From assembly GCF_020085105.1 (NCBI RefSeq), contig NC_058046.1, forward strand, positions 3,860,175-3,924,174: a stretch of DNA of 64,000 bases. Direction: 5' to 3'. Of this stretch, positions 1-11,510 are shown one piece after another (the stretch's first letter is position 1; each line of letters starts with the position of its first letter). Source of the DNA: Siniperca chuatsi (Eukaryota; Chordata; Actinopteri; Centrarchiformes; Sinipercidae). Made by a program: the position numbers and the translations under genes. The notes beneath the pieces are model-generated. The model was not told where the DNA came from and ran no database searches. It saw only the letters and a program-made list of their open reading frames with translations.

Positions 1-199
1 AAGTGAAAAATATTTGTGCTTTGACTCTCATCCAGCTGAAATTGCACTTTTCTCCAACATCCGACTCCTTAAATGCCACTTTATTCTAATACAACCACCA
101 ACTATTGTGATTAGAATTACAATAATAATGGGAGGGGGTTGGGGGTCGTTATCCCTCTGCTCGTCCATAAATCGCATCAAATGACAGTCGGCCAGTGAA

Positions 200-640
200 G
201 AGTTAAAGGGAGGAGACGGAGAGTGACACGCCTCATTGGGTAGATTATGTGCCGCAAACAAAAAGTGTGTGTCGGTGTGCCAGTCAGCCAGAGCATCGGG
301 CCCCATCTGCACGCCTCTCTCTCTCTGTCTCTCTGTCTCTCTGTCTGCCTTTATCCGTCCAGCTCTGCCTACCCCGCCCGGTCACTTCCAGTGTCGGCGA
401 GTATCTGCAGCAGCAGCAGCAGCAGCAGCAGCTCTGTCACTTTCAGCACACCGGGGGGGAAATGTACTGACACTACGGACCAGACCGGGAGCGCAACACC
501 ATCTCCATCACCTCCATCACCGTCACCGCATCCCCCTGCTGGTTTTCGGGGCTTTTTTTCCGGGGGTGCAAACGGGTTTTGATTCGCAGCATCGCTCGCA
601 ATTCGTTTGTGGATTATTGTTCCTCCTCATCGACGGAAAG
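200..640 (+). other. PRDM8: Candidate non-coding first exon of PRDM8 (5' UTR)
   Basis: A good splice donor (AAAG|GTAGGT) sits at 640/641 at the end of a GC-rich, CT- and CAG-repeat-bearing stretch. It could splice to the acceptor at 3381-3382. The left boundary is arbitrary because no transcription start can be read from sequence. A different or additional upstream exon is possible. cDNA ends would settle it. Confidence 0.3.
408..431 (+). repeat. (CAG)8 trinucleotide repeat in the putative PRDM8 5' UTR
   Basis: Eight uninterrupted CAG units. In its different frames it gives the poly-Ala, poly-Ser and poly-Gln runs of short ORFs, none of which looks like a real protein. It lies inside the candidate first exon. 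Confidence 0.9.
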
Positions 641-1788
641 GTAGGTTTGTGAAACGCAAAGCTGTGTGTGGTTTGGATAGTTTTAGAGGAGGCGAGGGGA
701 CGGGTTTGTTTTGCGCGGCACAGGCTGCGACACATCCTGCAGGCGCTGAAAGCGGCGCAGAAAGACAAAAAAAACAAACAAAAAAAAAAACAACCCAAAC
801 GCAGATGTTTTAGCGCCGCGGACAAAACCCGCAGTTCAGTCACAGCGCTGATGTAGGACAGTTTTCAGCCTGGCACGGCTTTAGCAGATGGGTTAAACAC
901 CCCCCCCCGTCTCTGCTCACCCCCTACCCCACCCGCAGTGGGTCTGAATGGGAAGGTGGCTGCTTTCCTCCAGTTTGTGGATGTGCAAACATTCCGCTCT
1001 TTATCTCTTTTCTCTTATTTGCGCCTGGCCGCGACACATAGCATTCGTCGAATATTTTGGGAGGTTTTCTTCCTTGTGAAGCGACTGTTCCTGTTCCTCG
1101 GAACAGAAAGGGGTTCTGTACGGTACCGGAAACAAATTCTTTAGGCTGGCAGCGCTGAGAGCCACTCTGGAAAGGCTCTCCATCGCACCGTGCGCAAAAT
1201 GTTGTACAGAGAACCTTTCTGTTGCTGTTGAGCCTCTTAGGAAGGTATAAAATACTCCAAAAGCAGCGGGATTTAAAAAAGAATTTTATTAATAACTATC
1301 CAGGGTTATTTAATCAGGTGCTCCCCTTTCTTATTTAACCAATCAAAAAGGGAAAATCAGAGCCAGAAGCAAAAGCGAGAGGAGAGCCTCGCTGTTCCTG
1401 CCCGAGCAGTCACTGAACAGCAGACGATAGCTCCTCTTTCCCTCCAGTGCAGTTGTTAATATCAGACACTTTTTTCGGAATTGGATCGCTTTGATGCGCA
1501 AATCTTTGATACTGCTTCCCGATTTTTTGCGCAGAAGAAAACAAACTTTTGGTCCAACTGTGGATGTCTGTAATGTATTATATTTTTCTAATTAATTAGG
1601 TTACTTCATATTGCACACGCTGTGTCACGGTAGAAGTTGTTTGAGTTGTTCGTAGGGATTTTTTTTATTTTTATTTTTTACATGTTATAAACTGTTAATA
1701 GGACAAGTAAACATCAAACCAAATCGCGGCTGAAATAATAGGTGAAACTCGTGCTATGGGCCCAGAAAGCAACAGTAAAGAGTTCCGA

Positions 1789-1823
1789 ATTATTATTATT
1801 ATTATTATTATTATTATTTATTA
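1789..1823 (+). repeat. (ATT)n microsatellite
   Basis: About eleven ATT units with one imperfect unit near the right end. Confidence 0.9.
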
Positions 1824-2829
1824 TGTTCAATGTCTAAAATATTGGTGCAACAATAATCCACCCCACAGTACAGACTAGAATATGATCATTTCAGCAATTT
1901 AGGAATGACTTTTTTTTAGATAAAGCGTTTTCTTCGCGGTTCCAGCAGCGCTTTCTGACAGCGTTGAAAGCCATTATTAATACTAGTTTTTGTTTTTTTT
2001 GAATTCCAGTATATTCATATTATTCGACGTGTCCAGTGCGCCTCGTTTGCGGCTGAACAAGCGTGTGTCGGGTGCAGCTTTCCGCGCACAGTCGCCGCTG
2101 CAGAGGGAGGAGAGGAGGGAGCGAAAGAGCCGCAGCCGTCTAAACACACACATTCAGAGGTTAGAAAGGGAGAAAAGAAATAATTAACTGGTCGTGCTGC
2201 TTTAATTACAGTCTCAGAGGGGAGCGCGGTGGATTATGGTAATGAGGCGGCATACGCTGCCGCTTGTAGAAAGGAGAGGAAGGTTGGCTGACATGAAATC
2301 ACTGACTTTGACAGTCCACTTGAAACCCATTGGACATGCTGTCTCCATTGGACATGCACGGACCTCGCCAGCTCCTCCTGAGTGCGCTTCTTAAATTCTT
2401 TCTGTTTCCATAAGGAAACGCTTTAGGACAAGCAGGCCGAACGTGTCACAGCAAACCTATAAACCCTTAATATTAGAGCCTATTCCATTTCTATTCATTT
2501 ACAGCCTCATAATAAAAACATACCATAAAGCCCGATAAGGCAATTGTAAATCGCCGTCGAAGACCACAGTCAAAGTCGCTTTAGGAATATTATAGAAATA
2601 TCATGGGATGTTTTCGAATTGAATGCCGCCAATCATAATAAGTGCAGCTGAACAGACAAGAGCAACTGGAGCCCGTAGAGGCCTGCTAATGCTAATATTA
2701 ATAATGATATTAATACTAGTGCTAATACTTAGTAAAGGCCTAATAATAACAACTCAGTAGTAATCAGCCGTGTAGGCATATCTGAAGTTTTTAATATTTT
2801 CATCAAATATGTGATATATATAAGCCGAG

Positions 2830-2907
2830 ATAATAATAATAATAGTAATAATAATAATAATAATAATACGAATAATAATAATAATAATAATAATTATTAT
2901 TATTATA
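2830..2907 (+). repeat. (TAA)n microsatellite switching to (TTA)n
   Basis: An interrupted TAA/AAT array (2830-2892) runs directly into a short TTA array (2893-2907), so the junction is self-complementary and could fold into a hairpin. Confidence 0.88.
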
Positions 2908-3382
2908 GGCTAATATCGTGATTTGTATTATTAGCCCATGTTTCGTCTGTTTTGATTTTGGCTACATTTTCTTATCCTTAGAATTGACAACGTTAGGAAA
3001 CCCTGTGATCAGGATGCTGAAGGTGATGCCGTCATGAACTTATTACGGGGTTTGAATTCATTAGAAAGCCTGGCCAAAAAGGAAAAAAACAGAAACGGGC
3101 CCCCCGAACGACGCCCTTGACAGCTGGTTTGGCCAATCTGTCTAGGAAGAGATTTATTTCCTGTATCAGCAGGGACAGTGGCGCTAAACGCACTAAACAA
3201 CCACTCTGCGCAGGTTCGGGTTCAAATGTATGGCTTCTGTCCGGCTGATGCGATTTTAGAGCAAATAGTATTGGCACAAAAAAAGCCCCAAATAATTATT
3301 TGAATGTAACAGTTGTTGTTTTTGGTATTTTTGTTTCCCATTCCGCACCTGACCTCTGATGTCTCTGTCTCTGTCTCCGCAG

Positions 3383-3607
3383 TGTGAAATGGAGGAGTCC
3401 AGCTCTCAGAAGTTGGTGTGGGACGGGGACGCCAAAGCGGTCCAGCAGTGTCTCACGGACATTTTTACCAGCGTCTACACGACGTGCGACATCCCAGAAA
3501 ACGCCATCTTCGGGCCTTGTGTGTTGAGCCACACGTCGCTGTATGACAGCATCGCCTTCATAGCTCTGAAATCCACCGACAAACGCACAGCACCTTACAT
3601 CTTCAGG
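3383..3607 (+). CDS. PRDM8: PRDM8 coding exon 1 (start codon at 3389)
   Basis: The acceptor is a CT-rich tract ending CCGCAG at 3382, and the donor is AGG|GTAAGA at 3607/3608. The ATG lies six bases into the exon. It encodes residues 1-73, the first half of the PR domain, and ends in phase 0. An in-frame ATG at 3359 is upstream of the acceptor, in the intron, and is not used in this model. Confidence 0.92.
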
Positions 3608-6170
3608 GTAAGAGGGTCTTCATTTTTATTTCTTTTATTGTATTAAAAGAGCCCCAGTATTATTATTTTTTTTAATTAGCCCACTATGTTTTATATTTAA
3701 TTTTCAAATACAAATTCTACCAGTTAGCATCTTAACAGGCCTATCAAAATCCCCTTCATGTATGCTTTTCTTGTTGTGCAGCTCCAAATATAGCAAATAT
3801 ATTACTAGAGATTTAGGCCCTTGACCTGTTTTGCACAGCAACACTGGGGCAAGGAGCTGAAATTATTATTAACAAATATATTCCCATGCATGAGCAGAAA
3901 TACTACCACAGTGCCATGCTGGTAGATCTTTGCAGTGATATTTAAAATAAGAAAGTCATTAACTTTAGACTGCAACAAAAGCCCACCTAAACAAGTAATT
4001 TAATACTTTATTGAATCATTTCTACAAGAAGGGAAGCATCTGCCAATGCACTTGAGATCATTCTGTTACAGTGAAAATCTGTTTATTTCAAAAATTGCTT
4101 CAGACTGTCAATAATTGTGACAAGTGTCATACGCCTTGTTTCAAGATGTTGGGGGAGATTATATGTCCTTATTTGCAGTATTTTCATTTATTTTAATTTT
4201 AAAAATAAGATTTTAAGGCAGAGAATTTGCCTGAAAAAGAATTTGAGTTGTTTCACTGATGTCATAACTCAATGGGTGTGCATGTGTTGCACAGGTGGAC
4301 ACCTCAGCGGCCAACAGCACCTCAGAGGGCTTGATGTGGCTGCGGCTGGTCCAGTCCGCCCGGGACAAAGAGGAACAGAACCTGGAGGCCTACGTGAAAA
4401 ACGGCCAGCTCTTCTACCGCTCGCTCCGCCGGATCGAGAAGGACGAGGAGCTGCTGGTCTGGTATGGCAAAGACCTCATCGACCTGCTGCTGCTCAGCTC
4501 CAGCAGATCGCCCGCCAAGAGCAAAGGTGAGTCAACTGAAATCATATCAAACTGGACAGTAAACTGTGTTGTAGCTCATGTTGACCAACCACCAAAATAG
4601 TCACATTATCATTTGTTCTCTACGGTCTTTATTTTACTTCCCAATCACATACATTTTAGCTCGGCAGCTTCTTTGGAAATACATTCCCCCTCTGGAATTG
4701 TTTTCACCATTGGTCAATTTGGGATGTAATGTCTCGCATTGTTTTGCACACTTTTGGAAACTGTGTGAAAATGTCTGAATTCAAATTTAGTGCAAAATCC
4801 AGTACAAAGCTAATAATTCTTGCATTATTATTAGAAACCAGACTTAAACTGGACAACTTTAGGATATCTCTCTTTGTCAGAACTCATCTCCGTCTCTCTT
4901 CTTCCCAGGTTCGTCCCACCACTCATGTCCTGACTGCAGCCAGCGGTTCCAGTTTGAGTTCCCTTTCTTGGCCCATCTCCGGTTCCGTTGCACCAAAAGA
5001 CTGCAGAGCATCACGGGGGCCGACGAGGAGCCTAGCAAAGAGAGCAGCACAGAGCGACCAAACACAACCCCAACCAGGACCAGCCCAAAGCTGGTACGCT
5101 CTGAGGGCTTCAGCAGCCCTCAGGACAGCAACAAACCCTCCACAGACTTTCATAACCTGGCCAGGGATCTAGAGAACAATCGGACCAGCCCGCCGAGCGA
5201 CAAGGAGGCTGAGATCTGCAGCGAGAGCTCGGGGAAGAGGAAGTTCTCGGAAGTAGAGGACCGGGAGTGCCGAGGGCCTGGCCTTCCACAGTCCAAGTCT
5301 AAAGACGAGCTTGCGACGTCTGCACAGAACTACAGGGGAGCGTACGGCCTGGAGGAGAACCACAGGTCCTTCTCTCCGCCGGGCTCCACACAGCTTGGTG
5401 AGGGCAAGCGCAGCGCCTTCACCGAGGTCAAGAAGTCACCCCAGAACCTCAAACACCACAGCGGCAACAAAAACCTCCAGAGCTCCAACTCTGAAAACAA
5501 AGATGGTGGTCGTCCCAGCAGCAATCCATCGGACAAGCACCTCAACATCAGGCAGGTGCTGTCGGAGACCCAGCCGCCCCAAACCTCACCCATGGGCAGC
5601 GCTTTCACCTCTGTTAGCCAGCAAGGCGGCGGCAGTGGTGGAGAGAGGAAGAGCGCCTTCAGCCAGCCGTCTCGTTCCTCCTTCTCCCAGATCTCACCGT
5701 TGGTGATGCCGCCCAAGCTGCTGGACTGCCACCCAGCGGTGGGCGACACCATCTCCTCCAGCAGACTCTACCAGGCCGACCACCTTGCCGCCAAACTACA
5801 GGGCGCAGAACTGGGTGCCAACTGCCCCGTGCCGGGCGGCATGGCCAAGCAGAACCCCTTCGTCTACGCCACCGCCTTCTGGCCCAAGAACTCTGGGCAT
5901 ATTCAGCTTCAGATGCCCTCGGCGCTCACCCTCCTGCCGCCCTCCTTCACCTCCCTCTGCCTGCCGGCGCAGAACTGGTGTGCCAAGTGTAACGCCTCCT
6001 TCCGCATGACCTCGGACTTGGTTTACCACATGCGATCCCACCACAAAAAGGAGTACGCCATGGAGCCTCTGGTCAAGCGGCGGCGCGAGGAGAAACTCAA
6101 GTGCCCCATTTGCAACGAGTCCTTCCGGGAGAGGCATCACCTGTCACGTCACATGACCTCCCATAACTGA
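3389..6170 (+). CDS. PRDM8: PRDM8, PR domain zinc finger protein 8 (three coding exons, 570 aa)
   Basis: Joined exons 3389-3607, 4295-4526 and 4909-6170 give a 570-residue protein. Residues about 10-135 form the PR (SET-like) domain, with the typical run from W88 through the acidic EEQNL stretch to WYG at 129-131. A C2HC finger follows (C157, C160, H173, C178), then a long Ser/Pro-rich linker, and two C2H2 fingers at the C-terminus (first Cys 508 and 549, each X2-X12-X3) separated by a basic KRRR patch that may act as a nuclear signal. This layout is specific to PRDM8. The family acts in the nucleus as a transcriptional repressor in neurons; the mouse protein is reported to methylate H3K9 and to work with the bHLH factor BHLHE22. 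The start ATG has a purine at -3 and G at +4. The protein is shorter than the roughly 690-residue human form, mostly in the linker. I cannot tell which teleost prdm8 paralogue this is. Confidence 0.95.
4295..4526 (+). CDS. PRDM8: PRDM8 coding exon 2
   Basis: Acceptor TTGCACAG at 4294, donor AAAG|GTGAGT at 4526/4527. It encodes residues 74-150 plus the first base of codon 151 and carries the conserved second half of the PR domain. Intron phases (0 before, 1 after) keep the frame open into exon 3. Confidence 0.93.
4909..6170 (+). CDS. PRDM8: PRDM8 coding exon 3 (zinc fingers, stop codon)
   Basis: Acceptor CTTCCCAG at 4908; the TGA stop is at 6168-6170. The carried-over G makes Gly151, then the C2HC finger begins six codons later. 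The C2H2 fingers are at about 5979-6042 and 6102-6164. The linker between them is rich in Ser, Pro and Gln and has no other domain I recognise. Other-frame ORFs across this exon are shadows of its GC-rich codon use. Confidence 0.95.
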
Positions 6171-6825
6171 CTTTTAAAGACTAACAAGGGAGGGACTTTT
6201 TTTTTAAACAAAGAGGGACTGTGACCATGCCTGGATTTAAGCAGTCCGAATGGAGATAGGCCACTTAAAAATACACAAACACCCCTTGCACTTGTTTTCA
6301 CTTTGGACTATGATCTTCTAATTCCTTTTCGGTCTGTTTACTCTTTCTCCCATGTACAAATGTCATGTTTTGGGTGTATGCAAATGAGTTTCAACTTCAA
6401 AAATGAATCTATTTATGAAGCACTTAAAACTTTGAGAATAAGGGAACATTTAAATATGTGTAAATGTACAGTAAGTTGTATTTTATATCATATTAATGCA
6501 AATATAGAGAAGAAATACAAATGTAGTCACACGTCGTGGTTTACAACACAGCAAGTTTTTTCATGTCTACAATGAATATGGACACAAATTGGGGATATTA
6601 TGTCAGACTATATTTCAGAGTGCATGTAATATTAAATAATATTGATTTAAGATGCAGTCTATACATTACGATGTAAATAATTTGTTTTATTTGAAATACA
6701 AAGTGTAATATTTTGTGTCAGTGGGGAATAGTTTCAGTGTTTCTTCCTTTTGCGGAAATTTACTACTTGATAGTTTATCTAATCATGTTGAATGCATTGA
6801 CAATAAAATAGCTTTATTTTCAGCT
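6171..6825 (+). other. PRDM8: PRDM8 3' UTR
   Basis: The sequence turns sharply A+T-rich after the stop codon. A canonical AATAAA at 6802-6807 is followed by a T-rich stretch, which suits an end near 6825. Later AATAAA motifs (for example 7033-7038) could give a longer form. Confidence 0.6.
6802..6807 (+). other. PRDM8: PRDM8 poly(A) signal AATAAA
   Basis: Canonical hexamer about 630 bases after the stop codon, followed by a T-rich element. Confidence 0.55.
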
Positions 6826-7167
6826 GTTGCCTTCCTGGATTTTTTTTTAAAACTGCAACCAAAATATATCTATCTTGATTAACAGCATCCTTGGTCTTCA
6901 TTTTGCATTTATAAAACAAGATCAACATTACATTTTTATGTTAAATAAAATGTGTATGAAGCACAAAAAGTATTTTTACCTAATTGTATTGTTTTTTTAT
7001 GTTTTACAAAAATTACATTTCATATCAATCTTAATAAAATACAGTCCAAATAAAAATACATACAATACAACATTTATATAGTTTAAAGTCAATTTATGGT
7101 TAGTATGGTTAATGTTTCCTACTATGTTAATTTTCTATTGAAAATACAAGCAGGGTGTCACCGCTTA

Positions 7168-7169
<2 letters not shown>

Positions 7170-7211
<42 letters not shown>
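7170..7211 (+). repeat. (ATT)n microsatellite
   Basis: About fourteen near-perfect ATT units, shortly after the PRDM8 3' UTR. Confidence 0.92.
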
Positions 7212-9982
7212 GACATAGTCTTTAATAAACGTCGACCACATTAATCCCTACACTACTGAAGTCTCCCCTGAGAGGTCGCTTCAATTACAGTTTTAGGAAA
7301 AAATTAACATTCCCATACCTGCAAATGTAATGTTTCATACGGTTTCATGTTTAAAATACATAATACGGAACAGTATGTTTTCGGAATAAAAGGTTTAAAA
7401 TGAGGAGAGAATGATTTCTAATTCGCTCAGATCTTCAATTGTTGTGGCAAAGCAGAAAATATAGAATCGATTATCGGCTTATCAGTGAGAGCATGATACG
7501 CCATTGGTGGTTTTCTTCACAGAATAAAACGTGCTGTACGTCTGTATTTGAGATTTATTTATAAGTCATAATATTTAATTCATTTCCCTTTGTAGAAAAA
7601 GCACAGTGGTCTTAAAATTGCAGACAAAAGGCTTTCTAAGAAATCCGTTGATTCATTTAATTTTGTGTTTCTATTTTTTTTTTAAAAATGCTTCACAAAC
7701 TCCTGTAAGCTGGAGTGAGGACGAGCTGCCTCGCCTGCACAGAAGCTGTGATAAATAAATATATAAATATCAGTAATGTAGCAGCCGTCTGACCTTCATT
7801 TGGAAAAGCTTTCAAATGAAAATCCTGAGAGAGAGCACAATCAGAAACAGTAAACACTTTTTTGAATAAATAACACATGCTAATAAAAGTGTGGGTTGAT
7901 GTCTGTGGATCAATAATCACCGTTTACTGCTGATAATACAATTGCATGATTTAAAAAAAAAAAAAAAAGAATCAATACGACCGCGTGGGGAACATTTCAG
8001 GACAGAAACCAAAACCGAAATGTGGAAAATAGTTCAACAGCGCCACCAAGTGGTCAAGGCGTAAACTACACGAAAGGAGAGCTCACTGAGTGTTATAGCA
8101 GGTGGGAGAGATTTTAAAGGTTGAAAACAATATTGTGTAATGAAAAAAGTCTTTAGTGTATATATAATATTGTAAAATGTCAGGGCTATAATTTTACATA
8201 AGCTACTGAGTCATCAGAGTCATCATGCGGCTAATACCATTAATTATGATAAAGTGAATTTAAACTTCTCTTCAAGCTCCACATGCACCGAAATATAAAT
8301 ATGTATGTCAGCCAAGCTCAAAGTGGACATAAAAAATAAATCAATCATCAAATCTCTTAAAAGCACCCAGGAGTAAGGTCAAAGGTCACAGCCGTAGTTT
8401 CTTAGCTGATTTCAGCGGTCAAGGCTTTGAAAGGTCGTTTAAAGCTGTGGTCCCTCACTTTGCAGACCCTGCTCACTTTATCTTTTGAATATGACACATC
8501 TTGATGTTCATTTGACAAAACAATTCCAACTTAAGTTTTACCTACAAGCTTTTTCCAGAGCTTTCAGTCATATCAGATGGTATTCATCAGTGGAAGTAGT
8601 TTGCGCAGTTGCTCAGTTTTAAGTCCACATAGATGAGAAATCCTAAAAGTGCTATGGGTGAAATCGTAGCATAACGGCCACTGAGCTTGCGTGTCAGCAG
8701 ATCATTCTCCATGACAACTGAGCAAACTTTCAAACTGCTGATAAAGACTGAGATTGATCAGCAATATTATCACTGGATTAGTAATATAATCCAGGTTGAA
8801 ATCTCCAGAAAAATATGGTAAGTGGACCTTGAGTTGGGATTGTTTTGTGAAAATCCAGTTTCCAGGGTGAAGAATGAACTTTGATTTGAAATGAATGTTA
8901 GGTGTTGTCAGTCTGAGGACTTCAAGACTTGGACGCACATGAAACTCAGCTGGTTGGATCATCCATACAAAAGAAGAACATTTCTGGTTATTTGATAAAA
9001 AGTCAAAGGCCTGTGTACATAAAAATTAAAAAAGTAGTTGTTTGGTTAGAAATATCCAGTCGCCAAGCTTAAAATTCTGTTGCGTGCTCCAGTAACTAAA
9101 GAAAGAAACTAAAGAAAGAAACTAAAGATTCCACTTTGTAAAAACCTGATAAACACTCAGCAGTTGTTCAGTCCACGTTCAGATTCTGGGATAATGTTGT
9201 GTGAATTCAGCAGCTATGGTGTGGTGTTTCAAGTTTATATGGCAAAATATTCCGAATATGCTGCAGCTCTGATTCGCCCCACGGACTGGCTTCTTCTCCC
9301 TCGCAACCGCAGCCGAGACTCTTGGGTATTGTAGTATTTAGAACCAGATGTCATACCAGGGTCAAGTTAACAGAGAAGACATGATTTCTCAGACACAAAA
9401 GTTGAAATAATTAAAACTTATGGCCACAACATAAATTTATAGGAGACTTTTGTGTTTCTCTGTTGAGGAACATTGAAGATATCATTGAAAGAAAACTTAA
9501 TTTAAAGTGGGGGGAAATGCTTCTGGAACCAGCGGATCCTCCTGCTTTGCAACCCTATTGGGTTGGCAGCAGAAAGCTTAGAGACAGATCTCTCAAAACC
9601 TCAGGATATACAACTAAAACTATCTGTATAGCTAGATACCACTAGGGACAAGAGGGTAACAATATGTGCTTTTTGGAATTTGGGTGAACTGATCCCTTTG
9701 ATCTGATCTGTTTCACACAGGACAGGAAAGAAATCACATCAGGAGCTCACTGAGTTGCAGTGAGATAAAAAAAAAACACATAAAGAGGTCGAGGTTGAGA
9801 GGAGTGGATACAGCGCGGCGCCATGATGCTCACATGATGATAAATTACAGCACTGGTGCACATGTCTGCATGTTACATCTCAGCTCACATCAACACACAC
9901 CTCCCATGTCAGCAATCCAAACAGGTCATCACCACAAAGGCATGTGATCGACGCGAGAGGTAGGCATCGCTAACTATCACCC

Positions 9983-9992
9983 TTCTCTCTCT

Positions 9993-10029
<37 letters not shown>
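9983..10029 (+). repeat. (CT)n-(AC)n compound microsatellite
   Basis: A short CT run passes directly into about sixteen AC units. Confidence 0.92.
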
Positions 10030-10030
<1 letters not shown>

Positions 10031-11257
10031 CACTCCAGTGATATTTAGTGCCCTCATGCTTTGCTGCTTGTGTCATCGTCCCTTTTGTGCCCCAACTTCC
10101 CCCCCGACACATTTGTCACTGCATCACTCAGCGCGGAGCGGCATGGGACAGTTTATATCTCTGCTAAGCTGGCACTTCCATTTGGCCTTCCGCCCCGGTC
10201 ACACTACATTTTTAAATTTCAGGCATTTAGCTGATGCTGTCATCCGCGGCAAGCGAGCAGGGAAGTGAGCAAGCAGGTAGAGAAACCTCAGACGGACTCA
10301 GTGTCTGTCTAAACTGCGGTCCATGCTCAAGAATTTACATCAACTTTGATACCTGACCTGCGTCCAAAATACACACTCTATACTATTGCTATATACCGGT
10401 AGTATAAGTAAGTATACACAAGGCAGGAAATAACACAAGACGTGCGCCAAAGAACATCAATCAAACTGCTACTTTGCAAAGCTGCCACTGACGTCAAACT
10501 GAACAAACAGAGAGAAAAATGTTTGGTTTAATAATTCAAGATGTTCCAGGAGCCATCTTATTGCTGCACACATTTCCGGTTCTGAGTAGTTCCTCCATGT
10601 CCTATTTGCATTCCACTGGGAGCAACCAGTATTCATCTGCACACATACATTTCATTGTTTCACGCAAAAAGTGAAGAAGTAGTGGTGTGAAGGATGAAAA
10701 AGGAAGCTTAAGAGGGAAACAGCCTTCGTCGTGTCTGCCGTGTCAACGGACGCCTGTAGCACACACCAGACGTGCCCTAAGGACTGAAGAAGCAGTTAAG
10801 GTGCAGTATAACTGGCAGGTGCCGATCCAGACAAGTGGACCCGCAATGACGTGCATGATGTTGCCGTGTGGGGGCCTAACATAGAAAACAAGCGTGGGGG
10901 AAGTTGTGACTTTCTCTCCGTCTGCCTTAATTGTTATTCATGTTTTTTTCTTGTTTCCGTATCGGTCTCTGTTTAAGAGATTTGGTGATGTATGCCGCAT
11001 ACTGCCAATGTGTACTGCCCTTAGATGATTAACAAGCACTTTGTTTGAAGCATACTGAGGCCCTCAAGTTGGATTTGTAGTTCTGTGCTAATGGTTATAG
11101 CGTAGCTACTGTTTGCAGCCTACACACACATAGCCGCTGTAGCTACACCGTGGCCAGTGTGTAGCTCTTCAAAACAACATTATACTTATATATTACTAAA
11201 TTGTTTTCCCAATTGCATTGTGGTAATCGCTACCTGGATTATGTTGATTATTGAGTG

Positions 11258-11510
11258 AATTCAATTCACTTTCAATTCAATTGTATTTATATATATATGT
11301 ATATATATATATTCATAACAGAAGTTATTTTGCACTTTTCCTATAGAGCAGGTCTAGACCATGCTCTTTATAATATTATTTACAGAGATGATGGGAATTG
11401 TTGGGTCTCAATAAAAAATATTATAAAGTACTTCTATATGAAAAGTTCAATGAGATAACTTCTGGTATGAATTGGCGCTATATAAATCAATTGAAATACA
11501 TTTAATTGAA
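11258..11510. mobile_element. Foldback repeat (inverted-arm, MITE-like)
   Basis: The left arm (about 11258-11380) is the reverse complement of the right arm (about 11400-11510). Both carry the recognisable blocks GAATTGGCGCTATATAAAT (right arm), ATAACAGAAGTTAT, the TCTAGACC/GGTCTAGA block, and TTATAATATTATT around the centre. The right arm has lost the TCTAGACC block. A TA-rich microsatellite has grown in the left arm. A related single arm sits at 16751-16872, so this is a dispersed family. No family name assigned. Confidence 0.7.

Larger units (their letters stand above)
1..1210 (+). promoter_or_regulatory. PRDM8: CpG-rich 5' region of PRDM8 (probable promoter)
   Basis: The stretch is much richer in CpG and G+C than the following intron, with GC-rich patches around 360-620, 690-850 and 920-1200, and it lies 2-3 kb before the first PRDM8 coding exon. 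Inverted CCAAT motifs (ATTGG) occur near 235. No convincing TATA box is seen. PRDM8 genes are known to have upstream non-coding exons, so placing the promoter here is an inference from base composition and position. Several short ORFs open here (for example from 236 and 247), but they are low-complexity and differ by frame, so I do not treat them as genes. Confidence 0.45.
641..3382 (+). other. PRDM8: PRDM8 5' intron with microsatellites and A+T-rich stretches
   Basis: No coding sequence recognised. The first 600 bases stay CpG-rich. Two trinucleotide microsatellites lie at 1789-1823 and 2830-2907. The 2040-2420 stretch is higher in G+C and includes a homeodomain-type TTTAATTACA and a direct repeat with CCAAT boxes, so it may be an enhancer or an alternative promoter. 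Boundaries depend on the putative donor at 641. Confidence 0.4.

Noticed and set aside
236..652. Overlapping short ORFs in several frames in the 5' region, with poly-Ala, poly-Ser or poly-Gln runs
   Set aside because: They arise from the CAG and CT repeats, overlap one another in different frames and show no domain. They lie in a probable 5' UTR.
3359..3388. Upstream in-frame ATG before PRDM8
   Set aside because: It lies inside the polypyrimidine tract before the splice acceptor at 3381-3382, so it is intronic in the spliced message.
5311..6140. Other-frame ORFs of 74-140 aa over PRDM8 exon 3
   Set aside because: They are shadows of a long GC-rich coding exon; only the frame with the zinc fingers has recognisable domains.
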